In this document: positions 41,050-49,437 of the stretch, piece by piece | How the letters are laid out: every line of letters begins with the position of its first letter | Numbering within the stretch: position 1 is the first letter of the stretch | Source: Bacteroidales bacterium | GTDB lineage: Bacteria > Bacteroidota > Bacteroidia > Bacteroidales > UBA10428 | DNA: 64,000 nt | Direction: 5' to 3' | Assembly (NCBI GenBank): GCA_016931575.1 | Contig: JAFGEO010000045.1 | Coordinates: 103,449-167,448, forward strand | Position numbers and translations under genes: made by a program | The notes under the pieces: generated by a model | Told to the model about the DNA's origin: nothing | The model's input: only the letters and a program-made list of their open reading frames with translations | The model's database searches: none

Positions 41050-42309
41050 TTATTTTTTTCGGTTCGCTCCCGGAGGCTTTGGCATAAAAGGACTTTGGCT
41101 CCCTCCTTCCCCAGGCTTCTCTTCTTCAATGTTTTCGGCCACGATCGCGGTGATCACTTCAGTACCCTCAGTAAGCCCTGATACCAGCTCATAGTTTATT
41201 TCATCAGTTTGACCAAGCTCAACCTCCGTTGGATAGATCCTGTCCTTCTCTTTTACCCAGACAATACGCCTGGCCCCCAATGACATTCCTGGATCCCTGC
41301 CGGCTGTCGGGGCAAAACCCGGTCTGCGGTCTAACTTCTCGATTGTAACGCCCGGATGGGCTTCCTGATAGGCATCCAGTAGACTTTGATCCGGCATAAA
41401 TTCAACTGCCCGGTTTGGGATAGCCAAAACATCTTCCTTTTCCATGACATAAAAAGTCAGGTTGGCTGTCATACCCGGCATAAGCAATTCATCAGGATTC
41501 GATGCCCCGATAATAACCGTGTATGTGATCACGTTTGCACTCTCGGTTGGCATCAGGTGTATTTCCCTGACCTCACCATCGAAAGTCAGATCCGGAAAAG
41601 CATCCACAGTGAACTCAACACGCTGACCCTGTTTTACCTGTCCAATATCCGCCTCGTCTACATCTGCTTCAATTTCCATCCGGGTAAGGTCGTTGGCAAT
41701 GGTAAACAGGGTGGGTGTATTGAAACTTGCAGCTACTGTTTCTCCCTCTTCAACATTCTTTTCCAGAACGATCCCATCAATCGGTGAATAGATGTAGGCG
41801 TAATTAAGATTTGTCTTATCCTTATTATATTTTGCCTCAGCAGCATCCAGGTTAGCCTGTGCCGATTTAAAGGAATATTCGACCTCATCAAAATCCCTTT
41901 GAGCGATCAGCTGTTTTTCTATTAATTTCTTATTCCGCTCATAATTGGCGTTCTGAAATTCGAAGTCTGCCTGCGCCATATCCAGACTGGCTTTACTGGA
42001 AGCCAGAGTTGATTCCAGGGCTTCGGTATCAATAATTGCGAGCAATTGTCCTTTCTTAACCCGCGAATTGTAATCAACAGTTACCTTTTCGATCCGGCCG
42101 GAAACCTGGGTTCCTACCTCAACGGCCACGGAGGTCTCCAGAGTTCCTGTAGCCATGACCGTATTGCAGATCGTTGCCTTGCCTATCCGGGAAGTTTGCA
42201 GTTCAACGACCACCGACTTTCCCGACTTCCATTTATACACAAGCACACCGATGATCACAAGGAGCAGGGCACCCAGTATATACTTCCAAACTTTTTTCTT
42301 CATATTCAA
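41050..42309 (-). CDS. macA: MacA-like periplasmic adaptor (membrane fusion protein)
   Basis: 419 residues: N-terminal signal/anchor helix (about 7-25), lipoyl-like and alpha-hairpin regions (about 60-190; LESTLASSKASLDMAQADFE), the beta-barrel (GIVLEKNVEEGETVAASF, VEFTVDAFPDLTFDGEVREI) and a membrane-proximal domain. A proline/glycine-rich tail follows (about 395-419). It links the inner-membrane MacB complex to TolC. Gaps to neighbours are 6 bases. Confidence 0.93.
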   Translation of the reverse strand: MNMKKKVWKYILGALLLVIIGVLVYKWKSGKSVVVELQTSRIGKATICNTVMATGTLETSVAVEVGTQVSGRIEKVTVDYNSRVKKGQLLAIIDTEALESTLASSKASLDMAQADFEFQNANYERNKKLIEKQLIAQRDFDEVEYSFKSAQANLDAAEAKYNKDKTNLNYAYIYSPIDGIVLEKNVEEGETVAASFNTPTLFTIANDLTRMEIEADVDEADIGQVKQGQRVEFTVDAFPDLTFDGEVREIHLMPTESANVITYTVIIGASNPDELLMPGMTANLTFYVMEKEDVLAIPNRAVEFMPDQSLLDAYQEAHPGVTIEKLDRRPGFAPTAGRDPGMSLGARRIVWVKEKDRIYPTEVELGQTDEINYELVSGLTEGTEVITAIVAENIEEEKPGEGGSQSPFMPKPPGANRKK

Positions 42310-42315
42310 TACGGT

Positions 42316-43671
42316 TTAATTTGTTAAGCTTATGGGATTCCCCCTGTAAAAATCAAGGATCTCCTGACTGAAGAGGAGACTGAATTTAGTCTGCAGCAAG
42401 GTGCTTTCAGCCAGGATCATATCATTTTTAATCAGGACCAGGTCGATCGAATTGATAATTCCCAAATCAAACTTCTCCGCTGCAACGAGATAGGATTCAC
42501 GGGCAGCCCCGAATTGTTCAACACTGGATAGGTACCTGACCCGGGCAGTTGTATAATCAGTCACTGCCTGTTCAATTTCTTTCCTGAGCGTGTTTCTGGT
42601 GTTGATTTCCTCAAGTTGTGCCTGACCGAGGGAAATTTGTGCTGTTTTAATGTTGGTCATTACCTGGTTCTTCTGAAAGATCGGCACAGACAAATTCACA
42701 CCCACCGAGGGAGCCAGACGATTGCCGAGCTGGCTGGTATAGCTGATTTCCTGAAAACTGCTTCCCCAGCCGGTATTCAGCCCGGCACTCATCGAAATAC
42801 CAGGCATGAGGTCGGCCCGGGCAATATCTTCCTCAAGCATAACACTTTTTACCCTGAACTCAGCTTCTTTGATCTGCGGTTTTATCATGAGTGCTTCCTG
42901 ATAGATGGAGGAAGCTTCATAACTTGTATCCAGGTTCAGGATAGCCCCGATATCCGGTACCAAAACATCAAAATCATTACTTACCGGCAATTCCATCAGC
43001 TGCATCAGGTTTACCCTGGCGATCCTCAGATTACTCTGCGCCGTTACCAGGTTAAGCTCCTCCGATGCCAAACCAGATTTGATCTGCAGGTAATCGGAAC
43101 GAGAGATAATACCGAGATTCATTCTTTCCTCAGCCAGTGCGAGTTGTTCCCTGGACGCACTCACCTGTTCCTCCAGGTTACTCACTTCTTCAAGGGAATA
43201 CAGGATATTCAGGTAGGCATTCAGAATGCTCAGCTCTACCGATTCCTTTATTCTTTCTGAGGTATACTTCCCTGTTTCCCATTCAAGGGCCGATTTTTCG
43301 ATCTGGTTCCTGAGCTTGAATCCGTTGAATACATTCACACTGGTATTCACACCATAGTTCATGCCGCTTGCACCCTCATAGGGAGAATACTCCTCCGATG
43401 CAGCCACATAGGTTTTTTCCCATCCCAGGTTGTAGCTTACCGAGGCATTAACCGAAGGAAGCCTGTTGTTTCGGCTCTGCTGATAGTTCAGTTCGGCCTG
43501 CTCTACATTCAGACCGGACTGTTTAATGTCGATATTCTGACTCAGCGCATAGTCTATGCACCTGTCGAGCGACCAAACAGCCTCCTGCGCTGATAAACCC
43601 ATGTGGATCCAAAGCATGAAACCAAGCCCTGCCAGAAATTTATAATTTATTATTACCATCGCTGATTTCAT
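42316..43671 (-). CDS. tolC: TolC-family outer-membrane efflux protein
   Basis: 451 residues: signal peptide (about 1-28), then two tandem TolC-type repeats of long alpha-helices (LDRCIDYALSQNIDIKQSGL, about 35-240; ALMIKPQIKEAEFRVKSVML, about 255-440). These repeats form the outer-membrane channel-tunnel. It is the first gene of the minus-strand operon TolC-MacA-ATPase-MacB-kinase-regulator, which runs from 43671 to 37202. Confidence 0.95.
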   Translation of the reverse strand: MKSAMVIINYKFLAGLGFMLWIHMGLSAQEAVWSLDRCIDYALSQNIDIKQSGLNVEQAELNYQQSRNNRLPSVNASVSYNLGWEKTYVAASEEYSPYEGASGMNYGVNTSVNVFNGFKLRNQIEKSALEWETGKYTSERIKESVELSILNAYLNILYSLEEVSNLEEQVSASREQLALAEERMNLGIISRSDYLQIKSGLASEELNLVTAQSNLRIARVNLMQLMELPVSNDFDVLVPDIGAILNLDTSYEASSIYQEALMIKPQIKEAEFRVKSVMLEEDIARADLMPGISMSAGLNTGWGSSFQEISYTSQLGNRLAPSVGVNLSVPIFQKNQVMTNIKTAQISLGQAQLEEINTRNTLRKEIEQAVTDYTTARVRYLSSVEQFGAARESYLVAAEKFDLGIINSIDLVLIKNDMILAESTLLQTKFSLLFSQEILDFYRGNPISLTN

Positions 43672-44014
43672 TTTAAGCCTAAAAGTACAGGGTAGAAAAA
43701 CACTTTAAAAAAAGAAAAGAAGTTCAGGGGTATTCTATCGACGTATGGGGCAGTTTTATATACAAAAAATCAGGAAGCTTCCCCCGGGCATAATCTCCCC
43801 CCACTGTTTTTGTTACTTTATACCCGTCAAATCCACTTTCCAGGCCTGCATTTAACAGCACTGTGTTTCGCCGGGGATTTTCCCATCGATGACTTGTATA
43901 CGACCATCCTGTATTCCGGTCCGGCAATTGGCAGCGAAGCATGTAAGTAGCGGCAGGCATAGGATATCCGCATTGTTTTTAGTAATATTGTAGCAAGCCA
44001 TTACAAAAATACCT
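43672..44014. other. Spacer between divergent genes, no clear gene
   Basis: 343 bases between the divergent TolC and 611-aa genes. A 78-codon minus-strand frame (43724-43960) has no recognisable domain or start context; I do not call it. A weak -7-like TACTTTTA on the minus strand (43687-43680) may belong to the efflux operon. Confidence 0.4.
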
Positions 44015-45850
44015 ATGGAGCAAGCCCATCAATACATCCAACGTCTCCTGGCTTTTGCCCTCTGTTTGGTTGCTTACTTTCTCTCAGCAGATCTGATACA
44101 GGCCTATCTGTCAGTGCCGGTGCTTGTTCTGGCCTTTTCATTGCTAAACAGCAGAATAACCGGCGACAAGCCGCCACATCTTTTTGCCTATTACCGGACG
44201 GATGAGTACTTTAAGAGAGGTGGGCTCAGGGACCTGATACGCATCCTGGTCACCTTCCTGGGATTTGTTTATGATGTGGGGATCTGGACTGTCTGGGGGG
44301 TGTACCTGATCTTCCTGCTCTTTACTGACCTGATCTTTTTCCTGAAAACCATTTTCTTCTGGCTCATTCATGCTCTGATTTGGTTTTTACGCCAATATGT
44401 GCCCTTCCTGTTATTTCTGTATCGAATATTTCTGCATTATCTCGTGCGCTGGCCATGGTGGCTCTATCAAACTGCCTACAACAACATTCGCTTTGCTTTT
44501 CATAAAAATTCCCTAAGAATAGCCTTCAGGGGAAGTTTCCTTGCCCTGCTTACCGTCTTTATTTTCTACTACCTGGAGCTGCTCGTAACCGATATTCCTG
44601 GGATCACGATTATCGGCCTGATATTATCCCTCCTCCCCCTGTCCTGGAGCTTCGGAGAGTTGGCGTCTCTCCGTGCCAAAAAAAGGGAGGATGAACCTTT
44701 TTCTGATGTCCGTAAGAATTTCCAGAATGGGATTGAGACGGTGAGGAGCATGATTTTCTATGTAACTCTGTTTGTCGTTCTCCTGCTCATTCAGCTTGGC
44801 CTTAACCTTACGGGCTGGATACCAAACTCCGGAGTACCTGTTGCCGGTATCTTATTTAACCTGAACACCCTGATCAGCCTTTTACTCTTCATCCTATGCC
44901 TCCTGATCGTAGCTGGCGTGATCCTTATACCCTCTTTCAGGATATATAACCCATTCAATGAAACCCGGATGAGCGATTCAGGCCTGCTGCTTACCTTCAT
45001 CTTCCGAAAGTTCCTGCAGTACCTTGTCGTTAGCATCCCCAATATGATATTTTCAGGTCTGATCATCATCATCCCTGTATTGGTGGTCATGCTTGCCGGT
45101 GGTTTTACATACAAGCTTAAGAATTTCACAGCCGATATCCGCATCGAACAATTGAAAACGGCACAGGAATCCAGCAAAGACAAGATCAAAGTCTATGAGC
45201 TGGGTAAAAAAATCGATCACCTGGAAAGCCTGAAAAGCTTTCCACGAGGTGTGTCTCAGGAACTCATGCACCGGGAAATCCTGAAAACCGAGCTCCAGTA
45301 TAACGAGGAAGACCTGAAAATCGCCAAAAAGGAATTACTTGAGTTCAATACCGGGACAGAAACCAGTCTCGAATTTCTGAAAAGTGAAATTGAACAGCGA
45401 CGGATGCAGGACTCCTTGGATACGGAGATCCCGGAACTTCAGCTTGACCTGAGAAATCTTCAAGCCAGCATAAAGGCTACACAAAGCAGCAAGGAAACAG
45501 AAATTGCCAGACTCGAGGCGGATGTTGACTTTCTCAGGATGCGCGTACATCAGATCCCTATGATGTTCCTGTTCGGAGGGTTGTGGCTGGTACTGTTTGG
45601 CAGCATTATTCTGTCCTTTATCCTCTCGTATCTCGGCCATGTTTACCACCAGGTCTTTATCTTCCGCAACGATGATTCCCCAAGCGAATGGACAACCCAG
45701 GCCCGCAGCATCCGCGAGCAGGATACTAAGCAACCCTTGCTGGGTGGCACCTTATTTTTCCTGACCCTCCTTATTATTTACCTTCTATGGAGTGAATGGA
45801 CAATCCTGTCTGATTATTTCGATCCGATCGATAGATTTAGGGAATTCTAA
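44015..45850 (+). CDS. Large multi-pass membrane protein with periplasmic or cytoplasmic coiled coil
   Basis: 611 residues. About ten hydrophobic helices occupy roughly residues 8-370 (e.g. YVPFLLFLYRIFLHYLVRW and LLLIQLGLNLTGWIP), some separated by short loops. A coiled-coil stretch covers about 370-510 (EQLKTAQESSKDKIKVYELG, EIARLEADVDFLRMRVHQIP), followed by two more helices (about 512-540 and 575-595). No domain recognised. It stands alone between the efflux operon and the VWA gene. The amphipathic stalk flanked by membrane segments suggests a scaffold or a mechanical/transport role, but this is unproven. Confidence 0.65.
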   Translation: MEQAHQYIQRLLAFALCLVAYFLSADLIQAYLSVPVLVLAFSLLNSRITGDKPPHLFAYYRTDEYFKRGGLRDLIRILVTFLGFVYDVGIWTVWGVYLIFLLFTDLIFFLKTIFFWLIHALIWFLRQYVPFLLFLYRIFLHYLVRWPWWLYQTAYNNIRFAFHKNSLRIAFRGSFLALLTVFIFYYLELLVTDIPGITIIGLILSLLPLSWSFGELASLRAKKREDEPFSDVRKNFQNGIETVRSMIFYVTLFVVLLLIQLGLNLTGWIPNSGVPVAGILFNLNTLISLLLFILCLLIVAGVILIPSFRIYNPFNETRMSDSGLLLTFIFRKFLQYLVVSIPNMIFSGLIIIIPVLVVMLAGGFTYKLKNFTADIRIEQLKTAQESSKDKIKVYELGKKIDHLESLKSFPRGVSQELMHREILKTELQYNEEDLKIAKKELLEFNTGTETSLEFLKSEIEQRRMQDSLDTEIPELQLDLRNLQASIKATQSSKETEIARLEADVDFLRMRVHQIPMMFLFGGLWLVLFGSIILSFILSYLGHVYHQVFIFRNDDSPSEWTTQARSIREQDTKQPLLGGTLFFLTLLIIYLLWSEWTILSDYFDPIDRFREF

Positions 45851-45913
45851 AAAGCAAAATCCGAAGACTCCATTCAGTATCTCTGCTAATCAATGAATTG
45901 GAGTGTCGAAGCA

Positions 45914-47302
45914 TCAATATAAATTCACTGCTTCACTATCCCCCGATTTGATCTCAAAGTTACGGTTGATGGTATAAAGAATCTGTTTGGCATTTTGAGC
46001 CCTGAAAACCACCCGGTATTTGCCGGGCTGGAGCACCAGGGTTTCATTTTTCACATTCGGATCCAGGTTGCATACCCACTCTTCATCGGTGGCACTCTTC
46101 CGAAGGTAAATACTGCCATATCCGGATGCTGCCTTAAGCAGGTTCAGGATCCCCGGACGGGGCACCGTAATGGTCGTCACGGTGCTCTGATCGATCTTCA
46201 CATTGTTGACATACATGCGTGGAAGAATGGGTATTTCGAGGTCGTACTTACCCACCAGGTAGTGTTCCTGTTTGTTGATCTCCTGAATGTTCAGGGTCCT
46301 ATGCTTCCCTGCCTGGCGAACGATGAATTGAAGGCCCCGGTATTGATTGCTCCCTGCCACTTTCACTTCCAGGGTCCCTTGGGGGCAATCTGCTGCAATC
46401 ACCGTATGCTTGCCAACATACACGCTGAAACTGTCCACATCAACAGGAGGAAGGGTATGTACCCGCATCTTGTAGGTAACCAGGTGGTCTAGTACCAGCG
46501 TATCGGGGACACCCCGGTGGTTCATGGTGTGGATGAAATTATACATGATCTTACCCGAGAAATAATCGTAGAAAGTCATATTCACATTAGTCTCAGTAGG
46601 ATTCCCCTTGATATCCAGCAGATTGACCTGAGCTGTCGTAGAATTCAGGGCCTGTGAGATTACCACCTCCATAACCTCCTCGAAGCGTTCTTCATCTGCA
46701 GCATTGTAATAATGACCGATACATTCGAAGGTTTCCTTAAACCCCTCATCGATACCGATCCCGATTACAAACGGCTTTAGCACGATGCCTCTTTTCTGAA
46801 GTTCATAGGAAACCTCGCAGGGATCGCCATCACAGGCCTCGATACCATCGGTAATCAGGATAATAATATTGCGGCAATTCTCGCAGTCTGCCGGAAAATC
46901 CTTTGCACCCTGCTCCAGCGAATAGGCAATTGGTGTGGTGCCCTTGGGCCTGACAAAATTTAGCTCCTGCCGTATCCGGGAAGCATTGTTGGGCCCGAAG
47001 GGGACCTCAAGTCGCGTATCGCTGCAATCCTGGGGTGGAACCGGCTTCTGGTGCCCATACAGACGAAGCCCCATCTGCACGTTATCAAGGGTTTCCAGAC
47101 TGTCAATAATATTGATCAGCACATCGCGGGCGATATTTATCTTTCGGTTTGTCTCCCATTCTCCCAGCATGCTTTGCGAGGCATCAAAGATGAAAAGGAT
47201 ACGCGTATTCGGTGGTTCATATTTCGGAGGAGTAGTATACTGGGCCGCCAGCATTCCCGGAAGTAAAACAAGTCCGAGGAGTAGTTTGTGTAATGACTTC
47301 AT
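45914..47302 (-). CDS. Exported von Willebrand factor A domain protein
   Basis: 462 residues from MKSLHKLLLGLVLLPGMLAA, chosen as the first Met giving a signal peptide. The VWA domain is at about residues 35-225 with the MIDAS pattern FIFDASQSMLGEW (DxSxS), a downstream Thr in RPKGTTPIAYSLEQG, and the Asp in LITDGIEACDGDPCE. Two cysteine pairs (CENC; CDGDPC) lie in the domain. The rest (about 230-462) is beta-rich, with repeated strands like HTVIAADCPQGTLEVKVAG and ending YTINRNFEIKSGDSEAVNLY. Probably a periplasmic or surface adhesion/assembly factor. Confidence 0.82.
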   Translation of the reverse strand: MKSLHKLLLGLVLLPGMLAAQYTTPPKYEPPNTRILFIFDASQSMLGEWETNRKINIARDVLINIIDSLETLDNVQMGLRLYGHQKPVPPQDCSDTRLEVPFGPNNASRIRQELNFVRPKGTTPIAYSLEQGAKDFPADCENCRNIIILITDGIEACDGDPCEVSYELQKRGIVLKPFVIGIGIDEGFKETFECIGHYYNAADEERFEEVMEVVISQALNSTTAQVNLLDIKGNPTETNVNMTFYDYFSGKIMYNFIHTMNHRGVPDTLVLDHLVTYKMRVHTLPPVDVDSFSVYVGKHTVIAADCPQGTLEVKVAGSNQYRGLQFIVRQAGKHRTLNIQEINKQEHYLVGKYDLEIPILPRMYVNNVKIDQSTVTTITVPRPGILNLLKAASGYGSIYLRKSATDEEWVCNLDPNVKNETLVLQPGKYRVVFRAQNAKQILYTINRNFEIKSGDSEAVNLY

Positions 47303-47586
47303 GATCCTGAATGGTTTAGAATAAGAACGGATAAACATAGGATCCATTATATCGCGGGCAAGATAACTATAAATGGCAGGCTTATCCAGCAATGATAGCT
47401 GCTTTTTTGAACAGTCCATATTAATAAAAGACAGAGACCGTAATTATCTGAACCCGCTTTATCAGGTCCCCTTAATTTCTGAACTTTGGGAAAAAGTACC
47501 CCTTATCTGCCATCAAATCTTTATAATAAGTGTATTTTTGCGGCAGAAATCTCCGGTACGCCCGGAACAAATCAAATTAAAACTCA

Positions 47587-48684
47587 ATGGCTTTACAGTG
47601 CGGTATCATAGGGATTGCCAATGTTGGCAAAACAACCATTTTTAATTGCATTTCGAACACTAAGGGAGAAACAACGGATTTTGCTTTTGCAAGCAACAAA
47701 TCGAATGTTGGCCTGGTTACTGTTCGCGACCCCAGGCTTGAGGAACTGGAAAAACTCCAGCCAACGGAAAAGCTGGTTCACGCCACAGTAGACATTCTGG
47801 ACATTCCGGGATTGACCAGAGGCGCCAACCAGGGTGAGGGCGTAGGGAACAAATTCCTGGGCGATATCCGGAATACAGACGCGCTAATCCATGTCCTGCG
47901 CTGCTTTGATGATGAAAATCTGGCGCACGTGGACGGATCTGTTGACCCTGTCCGGGATATAGAAACCATCGATTTAGAATTACAGGTAAAGGACCTGGAA
48001 TCGGTAGAAAAGAAAATTGAACGACTCACCAAGCTGGCAAAAGTTGGGGATAAAGATGCCAGGGCAGGACTGGATGCTCTTCAAAAGGTTAAAGACCAGT
48101 TGGAGGATTTTAAGAATGTCCGTGCGATGGATTTATCTGAAACAGAGCTAAAGCACGTAAACGACCTCTTCCTCCTGACCCGTAAACCTATCCTTTATGT
48201 ATGTAACGTAGATGAGAACTCCGCAATCGACGGAAACGCTTATGTTGAAAAAGTGAAAGCTGCGCTGACAGGGCAGAATGCTGAAATCCTGATCATCGCA
48301 GGGAAGCTCGAAGCGGATATCACCGAACTGGAAGACCCTGAAGACCGTAAGGCTTTCCTGGAAGACTTTGGCCTCTCGGAACCTGGCGTGAATAAACTGG
48401 TGCGGTCTGCATACCATCTGCTCAACCTGCAGTCGTTTTTTACCGTGGGCCCCAAAGAGATCCGGGCCTGGACCATCCGCCAGGGAATGAGTGCCCCACA
48501 GGCTGCCGGTGTCATTCACAGCGACCTGGAAAGAGGGTTCATCAGAGCGGAAGTAATGAAATACAATGATTTTATCACCCTGGGATCGGAACAGGAATGC
48601 AAGAACAAGGGGAAACTTTTTGTGGAAGGGAAAAATTATATCGTTGGTGACGGAGATATCCTGCATATTCGATTTAATGTCTGA
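47587..48684 (+). CDS. ychF: Redox-regulated ATPase YchF
   Basis: 365 residues, OBG-family P-loop ATPase. Walker A GIANVGKTTIFN; the nucleotide-specificity motif is NVDE (YVCNVDENS), the ATP-preferring form typical of YchF. A helical domain (about 125-200) and the C-terminal TGS domain (about 280-365) with KGKLFVEGKNYIVGDGDILHIRFNV-type ending are present. Its stop overlaps the crcB start (TGATG), so the genes are cotranscribed. Confidence 0.96.
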   Translation: MALQCGIIGIANVGKTTIFNCISNTKGETTDFAFASNKSNVGLVTVRDPRLEELEKLQPTEKLVHATVDILDIPGLTRGANQGEGVGNKFLGDIRNTDALIHVLRCFDDENLAHVDGSVDPVRDIETIDLELQVKDLESVEKKIERLTKLAKVGDKDARAGLDALQKVKDQLEDFKNVRAMDLSETELKHVNDLFLLTRKPILYVCNVDENSAIDGNAYVEKVKAALTGQNAEILIIAGKLEADITELEDPEDRKAFLEDFGLSEPGVNKLVRSAYHLLNLQSFFTVGPKEIRAWTIRQGMSAPQAAGVIHSDLERGFIRAEVMKYNDFITLGSEQECKNKGKLFVEGKNYIVGDGDILHIRFNV

Positions 48685-49064
48685 TGATGCTCAAACAAAT
48701 TCTATACATAGGAATGGGTGGTTTCATCGGCAGTGTTGCCAGGTATTATGTTTCTAAACTGAACCTGCACATCGATCTGCTGTCAATTCCTGTAGGCACC
48801 CTGATCGTCAATATTAGCGGAAGCCTGCTGATCGGATTCCTGATTGGGATCTCTGACCGGAGCACGCTCCTCTCTCCGGAAGCAAGGTTGTTCCTGATGG
48901 TGGGCATTTGCGGTGGTTTCACCACCTTCTCTACCTTTGCCAGTGAAAACCTCATGCTCATTCGGAACGGCCAGTTTATGCCCGCGTTTATTTATACCGG
49001 ATTGAGCCTGCTGCTGGGTTTCACGGCTGTATACCTGGGTTATGTAACTTCAAAATTGCTATAA
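48684..49064 (+). CDS. crcB: Fluoride channel CrcB/Fluc
   Basis: 126 residues, four transmembrane helices. Family signatures GGFIGSVARYYVS near the N-terminus, the conserved N-I-S-G-S-L-L-I-G-F segment in helix 2 and GICGGFTTFSTFASE are all present. Forms dimeric fluoride channels in the inner membrane. Starts within the ychF stop; DUF190 follows 1 base later. No fluoride riboswitch was seen upstream of the operon. Confidence 0.95.
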   Translation: MMLKQILYIGMGGFIGSVARYYVSKLNLHIDLLSIPVGTLIVNISGSLLIGFLIGISDRSTLLSPEARLFLMVGICGGFTTFSTFASENLMLIRNGQFMPAFIYTGLSLLLGFTAVYLGYVTSKLL

Positions 49065-49065
49065 C

Positions 49066-49413
49066 ATGGATTCTGAAAGCAGTATACTAAAAATATTTGC
49101 CAGTTCGACCGACAAAATCGGCACTAAATTGTTCTATGATTACGTTGTACATGCAGCCAGAGATTTTGGGGTTTCAGGTGTGACCGTTTACCGTGGGATC
49201 ATGGGCTATGGACTGAGCAGTGAGATCCGTTCCTCAAAGTTCTGGGAGCTGACCGAGAAACTGCCTGTGATGATCGAACTGATCGATCAGACGGAAAAAC
49301 TGGAAGCTTTCTTCAACCATATTGAGGAAGATCTCCATGTTATGCCCAAAGGTTGCCTCGTTGTGATGGAACCCGTTAGTATAAAACTCCAAAAACTCGG
49401 AAAGAAAGAATAG
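49066..49413 (+). CDS. DUF190 family protein (crcB partner)
   Basis: 115 residues with a PII-like ferredoxin fold: FYDYVVHAARDFGVSGVTVY, GYGLSSEIRSSKFWELTEKL and the C-terminal helix/strand ending VVMEPVSIKLQKLG. DUF190 genes are often found next to crcB, as here, separated by a single base. Function in fluoride export or its regulation is not established. Confidence 0.9.
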   Translation: MDSESSILKIFASSTDKIGTKLFYDYVVHAARDFGVSGVTVYRGIMGYGLSSEIRSSKFWELTEKLPVMIELIDQTEKLEAFFNHIEEDLHVMPKGCLVVMEPVSIKLQKLGKKE

Positions 49414-49437
49414 TCACAGACTGATAACACCTTACAC

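Noticed and set aside
43724..43960. 78-codon minus-strand frame between tolC and the membrane-protein gene
   Set aside because: No recognisable domain, and the spacer is better explained as a divergent promoter region.
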